Notes: a model not told the origin generated them from the letters alone. A stretch of 64,000 nucleotides of DNA from Bolinopsis microptera (GCF_026151205.1 NC_087082.1:19492494-19556493), one strand, 5' to 3'. Counted from the first letter of the stretch, positions 1 to 13,062 are shown. Numbers and translations are program-made.

Positions 1-3000
1 TAGTCCAGTATATGTTAGTTTTATTGTCATTTCCTAAATAAGAAGGTTGAGGTAGACAGATGTTAGTTTTTATTGTCATTTTCCTAAATAAGAGGTTTGA
101 GGTAGCACAGTTTGTTTAGGTTTTATTGTCATTTTTCCTAAATAAGAAGGTTGTGAGGTAGACCAGTATGTTAGTTTTTATTGTCATTTCCTATATAAGA
201 AGGTTGAGGGTAGACCAGTATGTTAGTTTTATTGTCATTTCCTAAATAGAAGGTTGAGGTAGACCAGTATGTTAGTTTTATTGTCATTTCCTAAATGAAG
301 AAGGTTGAGGTAGACCCAGTATGGTTTGTTTTTTTGTCATTCCTAATAAGAAGTTGAGGTAGACAATATGTTAGTATATTGTCATTTCCTAAATGAGGAA
401 GGTTGAGGTATAGACCAGATGTTCGTTTATTGTCATTTCCCTAAATGAGAAGGTTGAGGTAGACCAGTATGTTAGTTTTATTGTCATTTCCTAAATAAGA
501 AGGTTGAGGTAGACCAGTATGTTTTTTTTAGGGTTTATTGTCATTTCCTAAATAAGAAGGTTTGAAGGTAATAGTACCAGTATGTTAGTTTTATTGTCAT
601 TTCTATAATAAGCAAGGTTGAGGTATTAGAACCAGTATGTTTGTTTTTTTGTCATTTCCTAAATGAGAAGGATTTGTGGCTAGAACAGTATGTTTGTTTT
701 ATTGTCATTTCCTAATAAGAAGGTTTTGAGGTTAGACCAGTATGTTAGTTTGTTTTGTCATTTTCCTAAATAGAAGGTTGTGGTAGACCAGTATGTTAGT
801 TTTATTGTCATTTCTAATTAGAAGGTTGAGTGGTAGGACCAGTAGTTAGTTTTATTGTCATTTTCCTAAATAAGAAGTTGAGGTTATAGACAGTAGTTTG
901 TTAGTTTTATTGTTCATTTTCCTAAATAGAAGTTGAGGTAGACAGTATGTTAGGTTTTATTTGTCATTTCTTAAATGAGAAGGGTTAGGGTAGACCAGTA
1001 CTGTTAGTTATATTGTCATTTCCTAAATAAGAAGGTTGAGGTTTAGGACCCAGTTGTTAGTTTTATTGTCATTTCCTAAATAGAAGGTTGAGGTAGACCA
1101 GTATGTTAGTTATATTGTCATTTCCTATATAAGAAGGTTGAGGTTGACCGTTTGTTAGTTTTATGGTCATTTCCTAAATAAGAGGTTTTGAGGTAGACCA
1201 GTATGTTTAGTTTTATTGTCATTTCCTAAATAAGAAGGTTTGAGGTAGACCAGTATGTTAGTATTATTGTTATTTACATAAATAAGAAGGTTGAGGTAGA
1301 CCAAGTATGGTTAGTTTTATTGGTCATTTCCTAAATAAGAAGGTTGGGTAGACCAGTAAGTATGTTAGTTTTATTGTCATTTCCTAAATAGAAGGTTGAG
1401 GTAGACCAGTATGTCTGTTTTATTTGTCATTTCCTAAACTAAGAAGGTTGAGGTAGACCTGTATGTTAGTTTTATGTCATTTCTAAAATAAGAAGTGATG
1501 GTAGACCAGTATGTTAGTTTTATTGTCATTTACTATATAGAAGGGTGAGGTAGACCAGTATGTTAGTTTTATTGTCATTTCCTATATAGAAGGTTGAGGT
1601 AGACCAGTATGTTAGTTTTATTGTCATTCCTAAATAGAGGTTGAGGGTAGACGTATGTTAGTTTTATTGTTCATTTCCTAAATAAGAGGTTGAGGTTAGA
1701 CCAGTATGTTAGTTTTATTATCATTTCATAATGAGAGGTTGAGGTAGACCAGTATGTTAGTTTTATTGTCATTTCCTAAATGTAAGAAGGTTGAGGATAG
1801 ACCAGTATGATAGTTTTATTGTATTTCCTAAATGAGAAGGTTGAGGTAGACCAGTGTGGTTAGTTTATTGTCATTCCTAAATGAGTAGGTTGAGGTAGGA
1901 CCTGTATGTTAGGTTTTTATTGTCATTTCCTAAATAAGATGGTTGAGGTAGGACAGTATGTTAGTTTATTGTCATTTCCTAAAATAAGGAAGGTTGAGGT
2001 AGACCAGTATGTTAGTTTTATTGTCATTCCTAAATAAGAGGTTGAGGTAGACCAGTATGTTAGTTTTATTGTCATTTCCTAAATGAGAAGGTTGAGGTAG
2101 ACCAGTATGTTAGTTTTATTGTCATTTACTAAATAGAAGTTGAGGTAGGACAGTATAGTAGTTTTATTGTCATTTCCTATATAGAAGGTTGAGGTTTAGG
2201 ACCAGTTTGTTAGTTTTATTGTCATTTCCTAAATAAGAAGGTTGAGGTAGACCAGGTTTGTTAGTTTTTATTGTCTTTTCCTAAATAAGAAAGGTTGAGG
2301 TAGACAGTATGTTAGTTTTATTGTCATTTCCTAAATAAGAAGTTGAGGTAGACCAGTATTGTTAGTTGTATTGTCTTTTCCTAAATAAGATGGTTAGGTA
2401 GACCAGGATGTTAGTTTTATTGTCATTTCCTAAAATAAGATGTTGAGGTAGGTCCCAGTATGTTAGTTTAATTGTCATTTCCTAAATAAGAAGGTTGAGG
2501 TAGTCCAGTATGTTAGTTTTTATTGTCATTCCTAAATCAGAAGTAGAGGTTGACCTGTATGTTAGTTTTATTGTCATTTCCTAATTAAGAGTAGGTTTGA
2601 GGTAGACCAGTATGTTAGTTTATTGTCATTTCCTATAAATAAGAAGGTGAGGATAGACAGTAATGGTATAGTTTTATTGTTTTTCCATAAATAAAGAAGA
2701 GCTTGAGGTAGCCGTATGTTAGTTTTATTGTCATTTCCTAAATAAGAAGGTTAAGTTGAGGTAGACCTAGTATGTTAGTTTTATTGTCATTTTCCTAAAT
2801 AAGAAGGGTTTGAGGTAGACCCAGTATGTTGTTTTTTTGTCATTTCTAATTTAAGAGGTTGAGAGTAGGACCAGTATGTTAGTTTTATTGTCACATTCCT
2901 AAATAAGAGGTTGAAGGTAGACCAGTATGTTAGTTTTTTGTCTTTTCCTAAATAAGAAGGTTGAGGGGTTTTTTTTTAAGACCAGTATGTTAGTTGTTAT

Positions 3001-6000
3001 TGTACATTTCCTAAATAAGAAGGTTGAGGTAGGTCCAGTATGTTAGTTTTATTGTCATTTCCTAAAATAAGAAGGTTGAGGTGACAGTATGTTAGTTTTA
3101 TTGTCATTCTAAATAGAAGGTTGTGGTAGACAGTTGTGAGTTTTATTGTCATTTCCTAAATGAGAACGGTTGAGGTGAACCAGTATGTTAGTTTTATTGT
3201 CATTTCTTAAATAAGAAGGTTGAAGGTAGACCAGCAGTATGTTAGTTTTATGTCATTTCCCTAATGAGAAAGGTTGAGTAGGACCGTATGTTAGTTTATT
3301 GTCATTTCCTAAATGAGAAGGTTGAGGTAGACCAGATGTTAGTTTTATTGTCATTCCTAAATAAGAAGGTTGGGTAGACCAGTTATGTTAGTTTCTTGTC
3401 ATTTCCTAAATAAGAAGGTTGAGGTAGACCAGTATGTTAGTTTTATTGTCATTCTAAATAAGAAGGTTGAGGTAGACCAAGTATTGTTAGTTTTATTGTC
3501 ATTTCCTAAATGAGGAAGGTTGAGGTAGACAGTATGTTAGTTTTATTGTCATTTTCCTAAATAAGAAGGTTGAGGTAGACCAGTATGTTAGTTTTATTGT
3601 CAATTTCCTAAATAAGAAGGTTGAGGTAGTCCAGTATGTTGTTTTATTGTATTTCCTAAATAAGAAGGTTGAGGTAGACCTGTATGTTAGTTTAATGTCA
3701 TTTCTAAAATAAGAAGGTTGAGGTAGACCAGTTTATGTTAGTTTTTATTGTCATTTCCTAAATAAGAAGTTGAGGTAGACCAGTATGTTAGTTTTATTGT
3801 CATTTCCTAATAAGAAGGTTTAGGTAGACCAGTATGTTAGTTTTATTGTCATTTCCTAAATAAGAAGGTTGAGGTAGACCAGTAATGTTAGTTTTATTGT
3901 CATTTCCTAAATAAGAAGGTTGAGGTAGACCGTATGATTAGTTTATTGTCATTTCCTAAATTAGAAGGTTGAGGCCTAGACCAGTATGTTAGTTTTATTG
4001 TCATTTCCTAAATAAGAAGGTTTGAGGTAGACCAGTATGTTAAGTTTTAGTTGTCATTTCCTAAATAGAAGTTTGAAGGGTAGACCAGTATTGTTATTGT
4101 TATTGTTATTCCTAAATAAGAAGGTTGAGGTAGACCAGTATGTTAGTTTTATGTCATTTCCATAAATAAGCAGGTTGAGGCTAGACCAGTATGTTTGTTT
4201 TATAGTCATTTCCTAAATAAGAAGGTTTGAGGTATATAGACCAGTATGTTAGTTTTAGTGTCTTTCCTAAATAGAAGGTGAGGTAGACCAGTATGTTGTT
4301 TTATTGTCATTTCCTTAAATAAGAATGGTTGAGGTAGACCAGTATTGTTTGTTTTATTGTCTATTTCCTAAATAAGAGAAGTTGAGTAGACCAGTATGTT
4401 AGTTTTATGTCATTTCCTAATTAAGAAGGTTGAGTTTGAGGTTAGACCAGTATGTTGAGTTTTTTGTCATTCCTAAATAAGAAGGTTGAGGTAGTCCAGT
4501 AGTATGTTTGTTTTATTGTCATTTCCTAAATAAGGTGGTTTTGGGTAGACCAGTATGTTTAGTATATTGTCATTTTCCTAAATGGAGAAGGTTGGGGTAG
4601 ACCAGTATGTTAGTTTTATTGTTCATTTTCTAATAAGGAAGTTGGGTAGACCAGTATGTTAGTTGTATTGTCATTTCCTAAAATGCGAAGGTTGAGGTAG
4701 ACCAGTTATGTAGTTTATTGTCATTTCCTAAAATGAGAGGTTAGAGGTAGACCAGTATGTTAGTTTTATTATCATTTCTAAATAAAGAAGGTTGGAGGTA
4801 GACCAGTATGTTAGTTAATTGTCATTTCCTAAATAAGAAAGATGAGGTAGACAAGATTTTAGTTTTTTTGTCATTTACTAATAAGAAGGTTGAGGTAGAC
4901 CAGTATGTTAGTTTTATTGTCATTTTCCTAAATGAGAAGGTTGAGGTAGACAGTATGTTAGTTTTATTGTCATTTCCTAAATAAGAAGGTTGAGGTAGAC
5001 CAGTATGTTAGTTTTATTGTCATTTCCTAAATAAGAGGTTGAGTAGACCAGTATGTTAGTTTTATTGTCATGTTCCTAAATAAGAAGGTTGTGGTAGACC
5101 AGTATGTTAGTTTTATTGTTAATTTCCTAAATAAGAAGGTTGAGGTAGAACAGTATGTTAGTTTTATTGTCTTTTCCTAAATAAGAAGGTTGAGGTAGAC
5201 CATATGTTAGGTTTTTATTGTCATTTCCTAAATAAGAAGGTTAGGTAGACCAGTATGTTAGTTTTATGTGTCATTTCCTAATAAGAAGTTGAGGTAGACC
5301 TGTATGTAGTTTTTATGTAATTTCCTAATAAGAAGGTTGAGTAGACCAGTATGTTAGTTTTATTGTCATTTCCTAAATAAGAAGGTTTATGGTAGACCAG
5401 TTATGTTAGTTTTATTGTCATTTCCTAAATAGAAGTGAGGTAGACCAGTTAGTATGTTAGTTTTATTGTCATTTCCTAAATAAAGATGGTTGTGGTTAGA
5501 CCTGTATTTAGTTTTATTGTTATTTCCTAAATAAGAGGGTGGAGGTAGACCAGTTATGTGTTTATTGTCATTTCCTAAATTAAGAAGGTTCAGGTAGACC
5601 AGTATGGTTAGTTTTATTGTCATTCCTAATAAGAGGTTGAGGTAGACCAGTATGTTAGTTTTTTGTCATTTCCTAAATAGAAGGTTGAGGTAGACGTATG
5701 TTAGTTTTTTGTCATTTCCTAAATTAAGAAGGTTGTGGTAGGACCAGTATGTTAGTTTTATTGTCATTTCTAAATAGAAGGGTGAGGTTAGCCTGTATGT
5801 TCGTTTTATTGTATTTCCTAAATAAGAGGTGGAGGTAGACCAGTATGTTAGTTTTTTTGTCATTCCTAATTAAGAGGTTGAGGTAGACCAGTATGTTAGT
5901 TTTATTTTCATTTCCTAAATAGAAGGGGGGTTGAGGTAGGACATGTATGTTAGTTTTATTGTTCTTTTCCTAAATGAGAAGGTTGAGGTAGACCTGTATG

Positions 6001-8635
6001 TTAGTTTTTTATTGTCATTTCCTAAATATGAAGGTTGAGGGAAGACCAGGTATGTTTGTTTTATTGTCATTTCCTAAATGAGAAGGTTGAGGTAGACCAG
6101 TTAATATGTTAGTTTTTTGTTCATTTCCTAATGAGAAGGTGAGGTTAGACCAGTTATGTTAGTTTTATTGTATTTTCCTAAATAGAAGGTTGAGTAGACC
6201 AGTATGTTAGTTTTTTGTCATTTCCTAAATAAGAAGGTTGAGGTATAGCCTAGGTATGTTAGTTTTATTGTCATTTCCTAAATAAGAAGGTTGAGGTAGG
6301 ACAGTATGTTAGTTTTATTGTCATTCCTAAATGAGAAGGTTGAGTAGGACCAGTATGTTAGTTTTTAATTGTCATTCCTAAATAAGAAGGTTGAGTAGGA
6401 CTCCAGTATGTTAGTTTTATTGTCATTTCCTAAATAAGAGGTTGAGGTAGACAGAGTATGTTAGTTTGATTGTATTTCCTAAATAAGATGGTTGAAGGTA
6501 GACCAGATATGTTAGGTTTTATTGTCATTACTAAATAAGAAGGTTGAGGTAGACCAGTATGTTAGTTTTATTGTCATTTCCTAAATAGAAGGTTGAGGCC
6601 TAGACAGTATGTTAGTTTATTGTCATTTTCTAAATAAGAAGGTTAGGTAGTCCAGTATGTTAGTTTTTATTGTCATATTCCCTAATAGAAGGTTGAGGTA
6701 GACCAGTATGTTAGTTCTTATTGTCATTTCCTAAATAAGAAGGGTTGAGGTAGCCGTATGTTAGTTTTATTGTCATTTCCTAAATAAGAAGGTTGAGGTA
6801 GACCAGTATGTTGTCTTTATTGTCATTTCCTAAATAAGAATGTTGTGGTAGACCAGTATGTTAGTTTTATTGTTCATTTACCTAAATAAGAAGGTTGAGG
6901 TAGACCAGTATGTAGTTTTATTGTTATTTCCTAATACGAAGGTTGAGTAGACCAGTATGTTAGTTTTATTGATCATTCCTAAATAAGAGGTTGAGGTGCC
7001 AGTATGTTAGTTTTATTGTCATTTCCTAATTTAAGGGAAGGTTGAGGTAGACCAGATGTTAGTTTTATTGTTCATTTCCTAAATATGAAGGTTTGAGGTT
7101 AGACTGTTGTTAGTTTTATTGTCATTTCCTAAATAAGAAGAGTTGAGGTTAGACCAGTTATGTTAGTTTTTATTGTATTTCCTAAGTAAGAAGGTTGAGG
7201 TAGACCGTATGTTAGTTTTATTGTCATTTCCTAAATAAGAAGGTTGAGGTAGACCAGATGTTTGGTTTTATTGTCATTTCCAATATAAGAAGGTTGAGGT
7301 AGTCAGTATGTTAGTTTTATTGTCATTTCCTAATAAGAAGGTTGAGGTAGACCAGTATGTTAGTTTTTATTGTCATTTCCTAAATGAGACAGTTGAGGGT
7401 AGACCAGTATGTTGTTTTATTGTCATTTCCTAAATAAGAAGGTTGAGGTAGCCCAGTAGTATGTAGTTTTATTGTCATTTCTATCCTAAATGAGAAGGTT
7501 GAGGTAGACCAGTATGTTGTTTATTGTCAATTTCCTAATTGAGAAGGTTGAGGTATAGACAAGTATGTAGTTTTTTTTTTAAGAATTTTTTGTCATTTCC
7601 TAAATAAGAAGTTGAGTAGGACCAGTATGTTAGTTTATTGTCATTTCCTAAATAAGAAGGTTGAGGTTAGAACCAGTATGTTAGTTTTATTGCATTTCTA
7701 ATTAGAAGGTGAGGTAGTAGACCAGTATGTTAGTTTTATTGTATTTCCTAAATGAGAAGGTTGGAGGTAGTCAGTTTGTTTAGTTTATTGTCATTTCCTA
7801 AAATAAGAAGGTTGAGGTTAGAACAGTTTGTTAGTTTTATTGTCATTCCTAAATAAGAAGGTTGAGGTTTAGGGACCAGTATGTTTGTTTATTGTCTTTT
7901 CTCTAAATAAGAAGGTTGAGGTAGACCAGTAATGATAGTTTTTAATGTCATTTCTAAATAGAAGGTTAGGTAGACCAGTTATGTTAGTTTTATTGTCATT
8001 TCTAAATAAGAGGTTGAGTTAGACCAGATTGTTAGTTTTATTGTCATTCTAAAATAAAGAAGGTTAGGTAGACCTGTAGATAGTTTTATGTCATTTCCTA
8101 AATAAGAGGTTGAGGTAGACCAGTATGTTAGTTTTTATTGTCATTTCCTAAATATGAAGGTTGAGGTAGACCAGTTGTTAGTTTTATTGTCATTTCCTAA
8201 ATTAAGAAGGTTGAGGTAGACCTGTATGTTTGTTTTTTTTCATTTCCTAAATAAGAAAGGTTGTTGAGGTTGTCCCAGTATGTTAGTTTTATTGTCAATT
8301 TCCTAAAATAAGAAGGTTGAGTAGTCAAGTATGTTAGTTTTATTGTTATTCCTAATAAGAAGGTTGAGGTTTGACCAGTATTTTGTAGTTTATTGTCATT
8401 TCACTAATTAAGAAGGATGAGGTAGACCGTATGTTAGGTTTATTGTCATTTCCTAAATAAGAAGGTTGAGGTAGACAAGTATGTTAGTTTTATTGTCATT
8501 TCCTAATAAGAAGGTTGAGGTTTAGACCAGTTATGTTAGTTTATTGTCATTTCCTTAAATAAGAAGGTTCGAGCGTAGCCTTGATTGTTTGTTTTATTGT
8601 CATTTCCTAATTTGAAGGTTGAGGTAGACAGTATG
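1..8635. repeat. 50-bp minisatellite, indel-rich copy (array A)
   Basis: About 170 tandem copies of a unit with consensus period 50 bp (core tagaccagtatgttagtttt, then attgtcatttcctaaataag, then aaggttgagg). It is the same unit as at 17338-20954 and 22658-26254, but here nearly every copy has one or more single-base insertions or deletions, often in homopolymers. On the minus strand each unit carries the GST start region (ATG and codons for MTIKLTYWS). Short minus-strand reading frames here, for example at 5387-5623, arise because indels shift frame between copies; they are not genes. The array reaches the left window edge and lies upstream of, probably inside an intron of, the GPCR gene. Confidence 0.95.
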
Positions 8636-8930
8636 AGTCTGTACAGGTTACTCTGAGTCTGTGCATGTTACTCTGAGTCTGTGCATGTTACTCTGAGTCT
8701 GTGCATGTTACTCTGAGTCTGTGTAGGTTACTCTGAGTCTGTGTATGTTACTCTGAGTCTTTGCTGGTTACTCTGAGTCTGTGCAAATTACTCTGAGTCT
8801 GTGTAGGTTACTCTGAATCTTTGCAGGTTATTCTGAGTCTGTGTATGTTACTCTGAGTCTTTGCAGGTTACTCTGAGTCTGTGCAGGTTATTCTGAGTCT
8901 GTGCAGGTTACTTTGAGTCTGTGCAATGGT
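8636..8930. repeat. 20-bp minisatellite
   Basis: About 14-15 tandem copies of a 20-bp unit (tgagtctgtgcatgttactc) with substitutions (gcagg, gtagg, gtatg, ttgc) but almost no indels. It abuts the noisy 50-bp array with no spacer. No coding potential seen. Confidence 0.93.
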
Positions 8931-9086
8931 CTCTAAACTGTTAGCTCATTATATGCTCTCTTAGCTGCTTATAATGGAAGACTAAACTGATAAATTGACT
9001 GCTTTGCTGATAATATAGCTTTGCTGTAATTCCCTCCGCTCTTCGTGCTCTTTTGCTGCTGCATGATCTGCTTCCTGCCCTGATCG

Positions 9087-9721
9087 ATTTTTTCCTTTTC
9101 ACCCTTTTGAAAAAAGGCAATAGTGAAAGGTTATGAATGGAGGTTTTTTGCAGAAAAACGTGGATTTTGGAGAACGAGATAGGTGGGTTTAAATATGTCG
9201 TGTGTTCGTTCGTTACCATGCAACGAAAAAGTTGGGCGCGCGCGAGGATTGCTTGCGGAGATGTGATGTATAGATAGCCTGTGATCTATGAATGCGCGGC
9301 GCGACTGTGTATATGATGCATGTAATGTATAATATTATTGACATACGTTGCATGCCACTTTTCGCGCGCGAAGCGCGCGCCGCCGAATTATCTCTGATAT
9401 TGGGATACGAAACATGTATCAATAATATTACTATTAGGTAATACACCCAATTTGTACGTGGCACGCGTAGTGTATTGATGTGTACACGAGTATAGTTTAC
9501 CTTTGCTGATAATTTCTTGAATTACAGATACAAGTTAAGTTCTACGGCAATTGAACTGAATTTCAAGTGTTTCCCGTATTTGATGCATAATTGATCAATA
9601 TTATTATCATGAAGATTGAAGTGAGCTGATTGGAGCTTATAGTTATACTTAAATTTATAGTAAATGTGAAATGGAAATCTAGCGTCCGCCAAAACGAAAC
9701 AACGGGCGCAATTCTTGTTTA
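9087..9721. mobile_element. Dispersed repeat, copy A
   Basis: Closely matches 46990-47534 in the same orientation, starting at a T-run plus ccttttcacccttttgaaaa and ending near a shared aacaacggcgcaa-type stretch. Copy A has about 95 extra bases (about 9318-9435) holding the palindrome gcgcgcgaagcgcgcgc; in copy B this is missing and the flanking aataatatta is joined. No transposase or RT motif is visible. Two copies 38 kb apart suggest a nonautonomous element of unknown class. Its ends are approximate. Confidence 0.75.
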
Positions 9722-9908
9722 TGTGTGGCCCAGATGAATTCTTTCTGATTGTGAAGCTCTCATGAAATCTTCTTCAATTAGTCTAGAAAACTACAAAACT
9801 AATTTTTTTTCCTTCGATCTCTCCTCCATAACCAATCTAGTTTTACCTTTAAAAGCTTAAACAAACAAATACTCAGTTTAACAAACATGCTCACCCCTCA
9901 ATTATCAG

Positions 9909-10021
9909 GTCAGAGCTGTTGAAGAGCCCCAAGAGACGGTCCAAAAACCTCAAGATAGTTTTACCTATGATTCTTATCTCAGTGGCTTTCCTCCTCTGCT
10001 TCATGCCTACCGTTATCGTCG
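9909..10021 (+). CDS. GPCR exon with TM6
   Basis: Acceptor attatcag before 9909, donor gttggt at 10022, phase 1 at both ends (one base is needed to complete the last Gly). It encodes SELLKSPKRRSKNL (basic end of intracellular loop 3) followed by TM6. Confidence 0.82.
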
Positions 10022-11690
10022 GTTGGTGCAATTGATAATCAAATTAATTGTAGTTGTATTTAATTAATTGTTTAATAAACCTATCTAGTTATTCTACAGT
10101 AACATCATTCCCCGTTCATAGATTTCCTTCGCTTTTCTTCGTTGCTAATAATCTCTGTTTCCAGGTTTTGCTAATAATCTCTGTTTCCATAGCTACACTA
10201 CTAGTTACCATAGTTACCTAGTGATATTTCCAGGTTTTGACATTACCATCAATCCTGGAACTGAGAACGGACAACCAAGACTGAAGATGATCGAATACTT
10301 TATCATTCACCTTTTATTATTGGGTACGTACTACGTATAGTACATTTAGTTTTTTAAGTATACTGTTCGATTTCCAAGCCTTTCAAAGGATCTTTGCCTA
10401 AGTGGTTATAATCATGTTTGGAATAACTTATGGACCTGTTTGACCTTTTAAAATGTGTAATATAAACTAAAGTGAATTTCAGTGTTCACCTGCGCGAGCC
10501 CACTGCTTTTGACTCTGTTTTGTAGACGTTTTAGGGCTGGCTTAGCTGAAATTTTGTACGAGTGAGTCCAAGCGATGTTATGAACTGAGGGGAAATCTTT
10601 TCTCGTGTGCCACATGTATTCTTGAGGGGGATTTAGCAGTCTTTTTGGGGATTTCTCTTTATTGTTTCACAACGGTCCAATGTTCAGGGCTTTCATGGAC
10701 TCACGACATTCACTGGAAAGAAATGTATTTTGCTATCAGATCGATATTATTTTTTATAACATGTACGTAGTCAGTAGCTTGCTTACGTCTCAGTCCTTCG
10801 AGCTCATGTTTACGCGCCAAATAATTATTATTAATAATTATTATCAATAAACTCTGAAACTACTCATTAACTTATTAGTTATTCATTGACTTATTCATTA
10901 CTCAACACTATTCAGTTAATAACTCATTAAAATATTCACAAACTTACAATTTATTATCACCACATCTCTCCCAGGTAACAGTGCAATGAATCCGCTCATT
11001 TTCACCATGTGCAGCACTAAGTTCCGAGCCAGTGGTATCCTGGTTGTAAAGCTGCTGTTTGACCAGCTGGTGTTGATACTGTTCTACGCGGTTTACGTCA
11101 TCTACTACGCTGTTGTTACCTTCTTCAAGGCCATCTGGAACTACTTAACAGATCTGGCCACTTCTCTGGGTTCCTGCAATGCCCGGTGTATTAAGTCAGT
11201 TGGAAAGTACGATTCTCTGAACGATGTAGTGATTAAAGTTACCCTGACAAACAGTAACGAGATGAATGGAGGAGAAAAAGTTAGAGGAGGAGAAAAAGTT
11301 AGAGGAGGAGAGAAAGTTAGAGGGAAGAACAATAATAAGGAGGAGGATTGTTGTGAAGGCGACTTGTGGGGAGTCAACCCAGGTTGTCATGGCGATCGTC
11401 AGGGTTGCCATGGTGACCGCCAGGGTTGTCATGGTGACCGCCAGGGTTGTCATGGTGACCGTCAGGGTTGTCATGGTGACCGTCAGGGTTGTCATGGTGA
11501 CCGCCAGGGTTGTCATGGTGACCGCCAGGGTTGTCATAGTGACCGCCATGGCCAGGGTGGTTGCAGTGGAAAGCTACATGGTCCTAGACAAACTCATATG
11601 CGGTCTCCTAGTGACACTGATAATTATAAAGAAAGTCAGAATAAAAATATAATTACTCCCGATAACAGGACTTCAGAAACTATGTTATAA
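9909..11690 (+). CDS. Class A (rhodopsin-like) GPCR, C-terminal three exons
   Basis: Three exons with compatible phases encode the end of a seven-transmembrane receptor: 9909-10021 (TM6), 10234-10323 (extracellular loop 3 and most of TM7) and 10975-11690 (end of TM7, helix 8, tail). TM6 reads KIVLPMILISVAFLLCFMP, with CFMP in place of CWxP. TM7 reads LLLLGNSAMNPLIF, with NPxxF in place of NPxxY, then CSTKFR as helix 8. TM1-TM5 must lie left of the window, because 1-8930 is satellite. The tail is odd: residues after KFR form a second long hydrophobic stretch (LVLILFYAVYVIYYAVVTFF), then three GGEKVR and eight GCHGDRQ repeats. Ligand unknown. A possible AATAAA lies near 12349. The GPCR identity is firm; the subfamily is not. 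Confidence 0.85.
10234..10323 (+). CDS. GPCR exon with loop 3 and TM7 start
   Basis: Acceptor tgatatttccag before 10234, donor gtacgt at 10324, phases match both neighbours. It encodes FDITINPGTENGQPRLK (loop) and MIEYFIIHLLLL (TM7). The acceptor motif tttccaggttttg also occurs at about 10157, inside a 26-bp tandem duplication built on gctaataatctctgtttcca. Confidence 0.82.
10975..11690 (+). CDS. GPCR last exon: TM7 end and repeat tail
   Basis: Acceptor cacatctctcccag before 10975, stop TAA at 11688-11690. The exon opens with NSAMNPLIF, which completes TM7 and fixes the frame. The tail of roughly 215 residues carries a hydrophobic segment at about 11047-11136, basic and acidic linkers, and two in-frame minisatellites. 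Confidence 0.83.
11266..11549 (+). repeat. Coding minisatellites in the GPCR tail
   Basis: Three 18-bp units at 11266-11319 encode GGEKVR. Eight 21-bp units at 11382-11549 encode seven GCHGDRQ and a final GCHSDRH. Both unit lengths are multiples of three, so copy-number change keeps frame. The Cys/His spacing repeats every seven residues, which could bind metal, but no known finger consensus is met. Open frames on the other strands here are shadows of the repeat. Confidence 0.9.
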
Positions 11691-12517
11691 CTAATCATCA
11701 TTACAATTGTAATATAATGATAATAATTTGATTTGCTTTTTATTGCCAGATGTTTACTGGCATGTTTCTCGCCACGATGGTGACCCCGAAAACATGAATT
11801 TATAGGGCCGCGATGCGGAACAATGGACAAGCTTTATATTCAATCGTGATGATAGTTACACAAGTGAGACGTGTGTTCTTTTCTCCCCTTTTGGCCTATA
11901 TAAGTTTATTGATACAATATATTTGGGATCATTTCTTCAATTGATGGGGAAGTATAAAACTTGTATGACTATCTTCCTGTTTAAATATATATCGCACCAA
12001 ACAGAATGAATTTTAGACAATATTGAACGAAATTATGTGTGCTTGTTGATGATGTTGATAAAAAAGAATACGTGCTCATAAGCGATTATTGCTGACGGTA
12101 ATGAACAGAAAAAGTTGTTGCAGTGTTAATGGTTAATGTGTGAATTTAGGAAATTTTATTTTATGTTGTTAGGTATTTGAATAAGTTGAAAAACCAAGAA
12201 TTTATCCTGTGATACGTGGAATTTATCTATAACTATAAGTAAAACTAAAAGAGAAAGAAACACCGCTGTATAACTATAAGTATACAGATACTGTCGTTGA
12301 AATGCCTTGGCAAGTTATTATTCATGTGTCATGGCAAGTATTTATTCTCAATAAATATTATTAATAATTGCCATTCGTACTTGGCTGTGCTGAAAATGAA
12401 ATTATAGTGGAAGCTATACTTAGGTTTTAAAAAATATTTATATTTTTGTTTACTTTTATTTGCTTTTAATTTAGTGTTCGATGTCATTAATATTAGTATT
12501 ACTTTGTTCGTCAGACG
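11691..12517. other. AT-rich 3' flank of the GPCR gene
   Basis: No convincing gene. It contains the likely 3' UTR, with AATAAA near 12349. Confidence 0.5.
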
Positions 12518-12704
12518 CTGCCCAACCCATCATCCCATCGTAAGTGGAGGACGGCGGAGGGGGTGCTTGCGACGCCGTACAGGCAGAACAACACTTTGCT
12601 TCCCTAGCATGCTAGTCTATTGCTCGCTTCTCTACAATGGGAGAAGCTCGAAAGGAGCGCCTCGAAAAGAGCGCCAAGCATTGGTGATTGGGTTGGCTTG
12701 CTAA
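12518..12704. mobile_element. GC-rich fold-back segment, possible SINE or MITE
   Basis: A sharply GC-richer block of about 190 bp in AT-rich DNA. Its ends are imperfect inverted repeats: gctgcccaacccatca on the left against gattgggttggcttgc on the right. No target duplication or tRNA boxes could be recognised, so the class is uncertain. Confidence 0.35.
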
Positions 12705-13062
12705 TTTTATACTTTTAGGTGAAAAGTGACGTAATTTGGCGAAATTAATTGATTTTCGGAATTCTAAAAATTCGATGGATATTGGGGTTGAAATAGTGAT
12801 GAAAATGGAGCAAAAGGTGTTGCTATGAGCTGTAACATGATGTTTGATAATTTGATATGCTCAAACTTTTCGCTCCCACTAAATCGCTCGCCCAAATTTT
12901 AAGAAAAGTCTTGTGAAAAGGCCCTGAGGGTATAAAAATAATTGGAGTGCAGAGTGGGTGTATTTTTGAACGCTGATTCAGAATCACCCCCATGACGTAG
13001 GGTAAAAATGCTTCTCTGGAGAGTTATGGGCAAAAGTATGAGTAATATTTCGAGAAGAAAGC

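Noticed and set aside
5387..5863. Minus-strand frames of 65-78 codons rich in YLGNDNKT-like repeats
   Set aside because: Products of indel noise in the 50-bp satellite; the clean arrays have a stop in every unit.
11141..11549. Minus-strand frames opposite the GPCR tail (repeated MTTLAVT)
   Set aside because: Antisense readings of the coding minisatellite; the plus frame continues a GPCR with matching splice phases.
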